Positions 27,303-27,414 of a stretch of 27,414 bases of DNA are shown here, one piece after another (the first letter of the stretch is position 1; each line of letters opens with the position of its first letter). Position numbers and translations under genes: made by a program. This DNA is from CAVSUR01 sp052143655 (GTDB lineage Bacteria; Actinomycetota; Actinomycetes; Streptosporangiales; Streptosporangiaceae): contig JBKQSL010000301.1 of assembly GCA_052143655.1 (NCBI GenBank), positions 1 through 27,414 on the forward strand, in the 5' to 3' direction. The notes under the pieces are model-generated. The model saw only the letters and a list, made by a program, of their open reading frames with translations, was not told the origin of the DNA and did not search any database.

Positions 27303-27375
27303 TGCGCCGCCAGGGACTTGAACCCCGAACCCGCGGATTAAGAGTCCGCTGCTCTGCCAATTGAGCTAGCGGCGC
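27303..27375 (-). tRNA. tRNA-Lys (anticodon CTT)
   Basis: On the minus strand the 73-nt sequence folds as a full cloverleaf. The acceptor stem is GCGCCGC paired with GCGGCGC, with discriminator A. The anticodon arm GCGGA-CTCTTAA-TCCGC gives anticodon CTT for lysine, and the T arm contains GGTTCAAGTCC. CCA is not encoded, as is usual in actinomycetes. tRNA genes are frequent integration sites, and this one borders the IS-rich region. Confidence 0.95.
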
Positions 27376-27414
27376 TTAGAACGCGAGCGATACTAGCAGC
27401 ATCCACAAAGCCGC

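Overview
The window is high-GC actinobacterial DNA: GTG/ATG starts, 4-nt ATGA gene overlaps, NarL-type, LysR-type and TetR-type regulators, and IS remnants of types common in actinomycetes. The genus cannot be named from the sequence. A Streptosporangiales-like host is only an impression from the transposase types.

The left half (about 260-14400) appears to be a gene cluster for fluorinated metabolites built around a full-length fluorinase (flA, 7628-8515). This enzyme joins fluoride to S-adenosylmethionine (SAM), giving 5'-fluoro-5'-deoxyadenosine (FDA) and L-methionine. flA overlaps an IlvD/Edd-type dehydratase gene by 4 nt, and that gene overlaps a short-chain dehydrogenase gene by 4 nt, so the three form one transcription unit. 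A PNP/MTAP-type phosphorylase (flB-like) faces this operon, and a cyclase-family hydrolase is divergent from flA. Further along are a class IV aminotransferase and a MaoC-type hydratase. At the left end are adenosine kinase, a FlK-type fluoroacyl-CoA thioesterase, MetK, adenine phosphoribosyltransferase (APRT) and S-adenosylhomocysteine (SAH) hydrolase. Together these can remake SAM from the released methionine, recover the adenine released by FlB, and remove SAH, a known fluorinase inhibitor.

The set of downstream enzymes is unusual. The window has none of the later enzymes of the classical fluoroacetate/4-fluorothreonine route (sugar-phosphate isomerase, fuculose-type aldolase, aldehyde dehydrogenase, transaldolase). 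The fluorinase is instead coupled to enzymes resembling those that make chloroethylmalonyl-CoA in salinosporamide biosynthesis (SalL/SalT/SalM/SalH, perhaps SalS). The inferred route is FDA, then 5-fluoro-5-deoxyribose 1-phosphate, 5-fluoro-5-deoxyribono-lactone/ribonate, and 5-fluoro-4-hydroxy-2-oxopentanoate. That 2-oxo acid could then be transaminated or go on to a fluorinated acyl-CoA. This is the best candidate in the window for an undescribed system.

The right half (about 13400-27400) is accessory and eroded. It holds fragments of an IS, a methyltransferase and a DUF1348 gene, and a divergent MFS/TetR pair that has lost both N-termini at one deletion junction. It also holds a LysR/SDR pair with a perfect 12-bp operator-like inverted repeat and an IS1182-type fragment. 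Then come a SWIM protein next to a SNF2 helicase with two frameshifts, a BrnT/BrnA-like toxin-antitoxin pair, an acetyltransferase, an IS1634-type fragment, a DUF234-type ATPase, and a complete rve-type IS beside a partial copy of its own left end. The window ends with tRNA-Lys(CTT).
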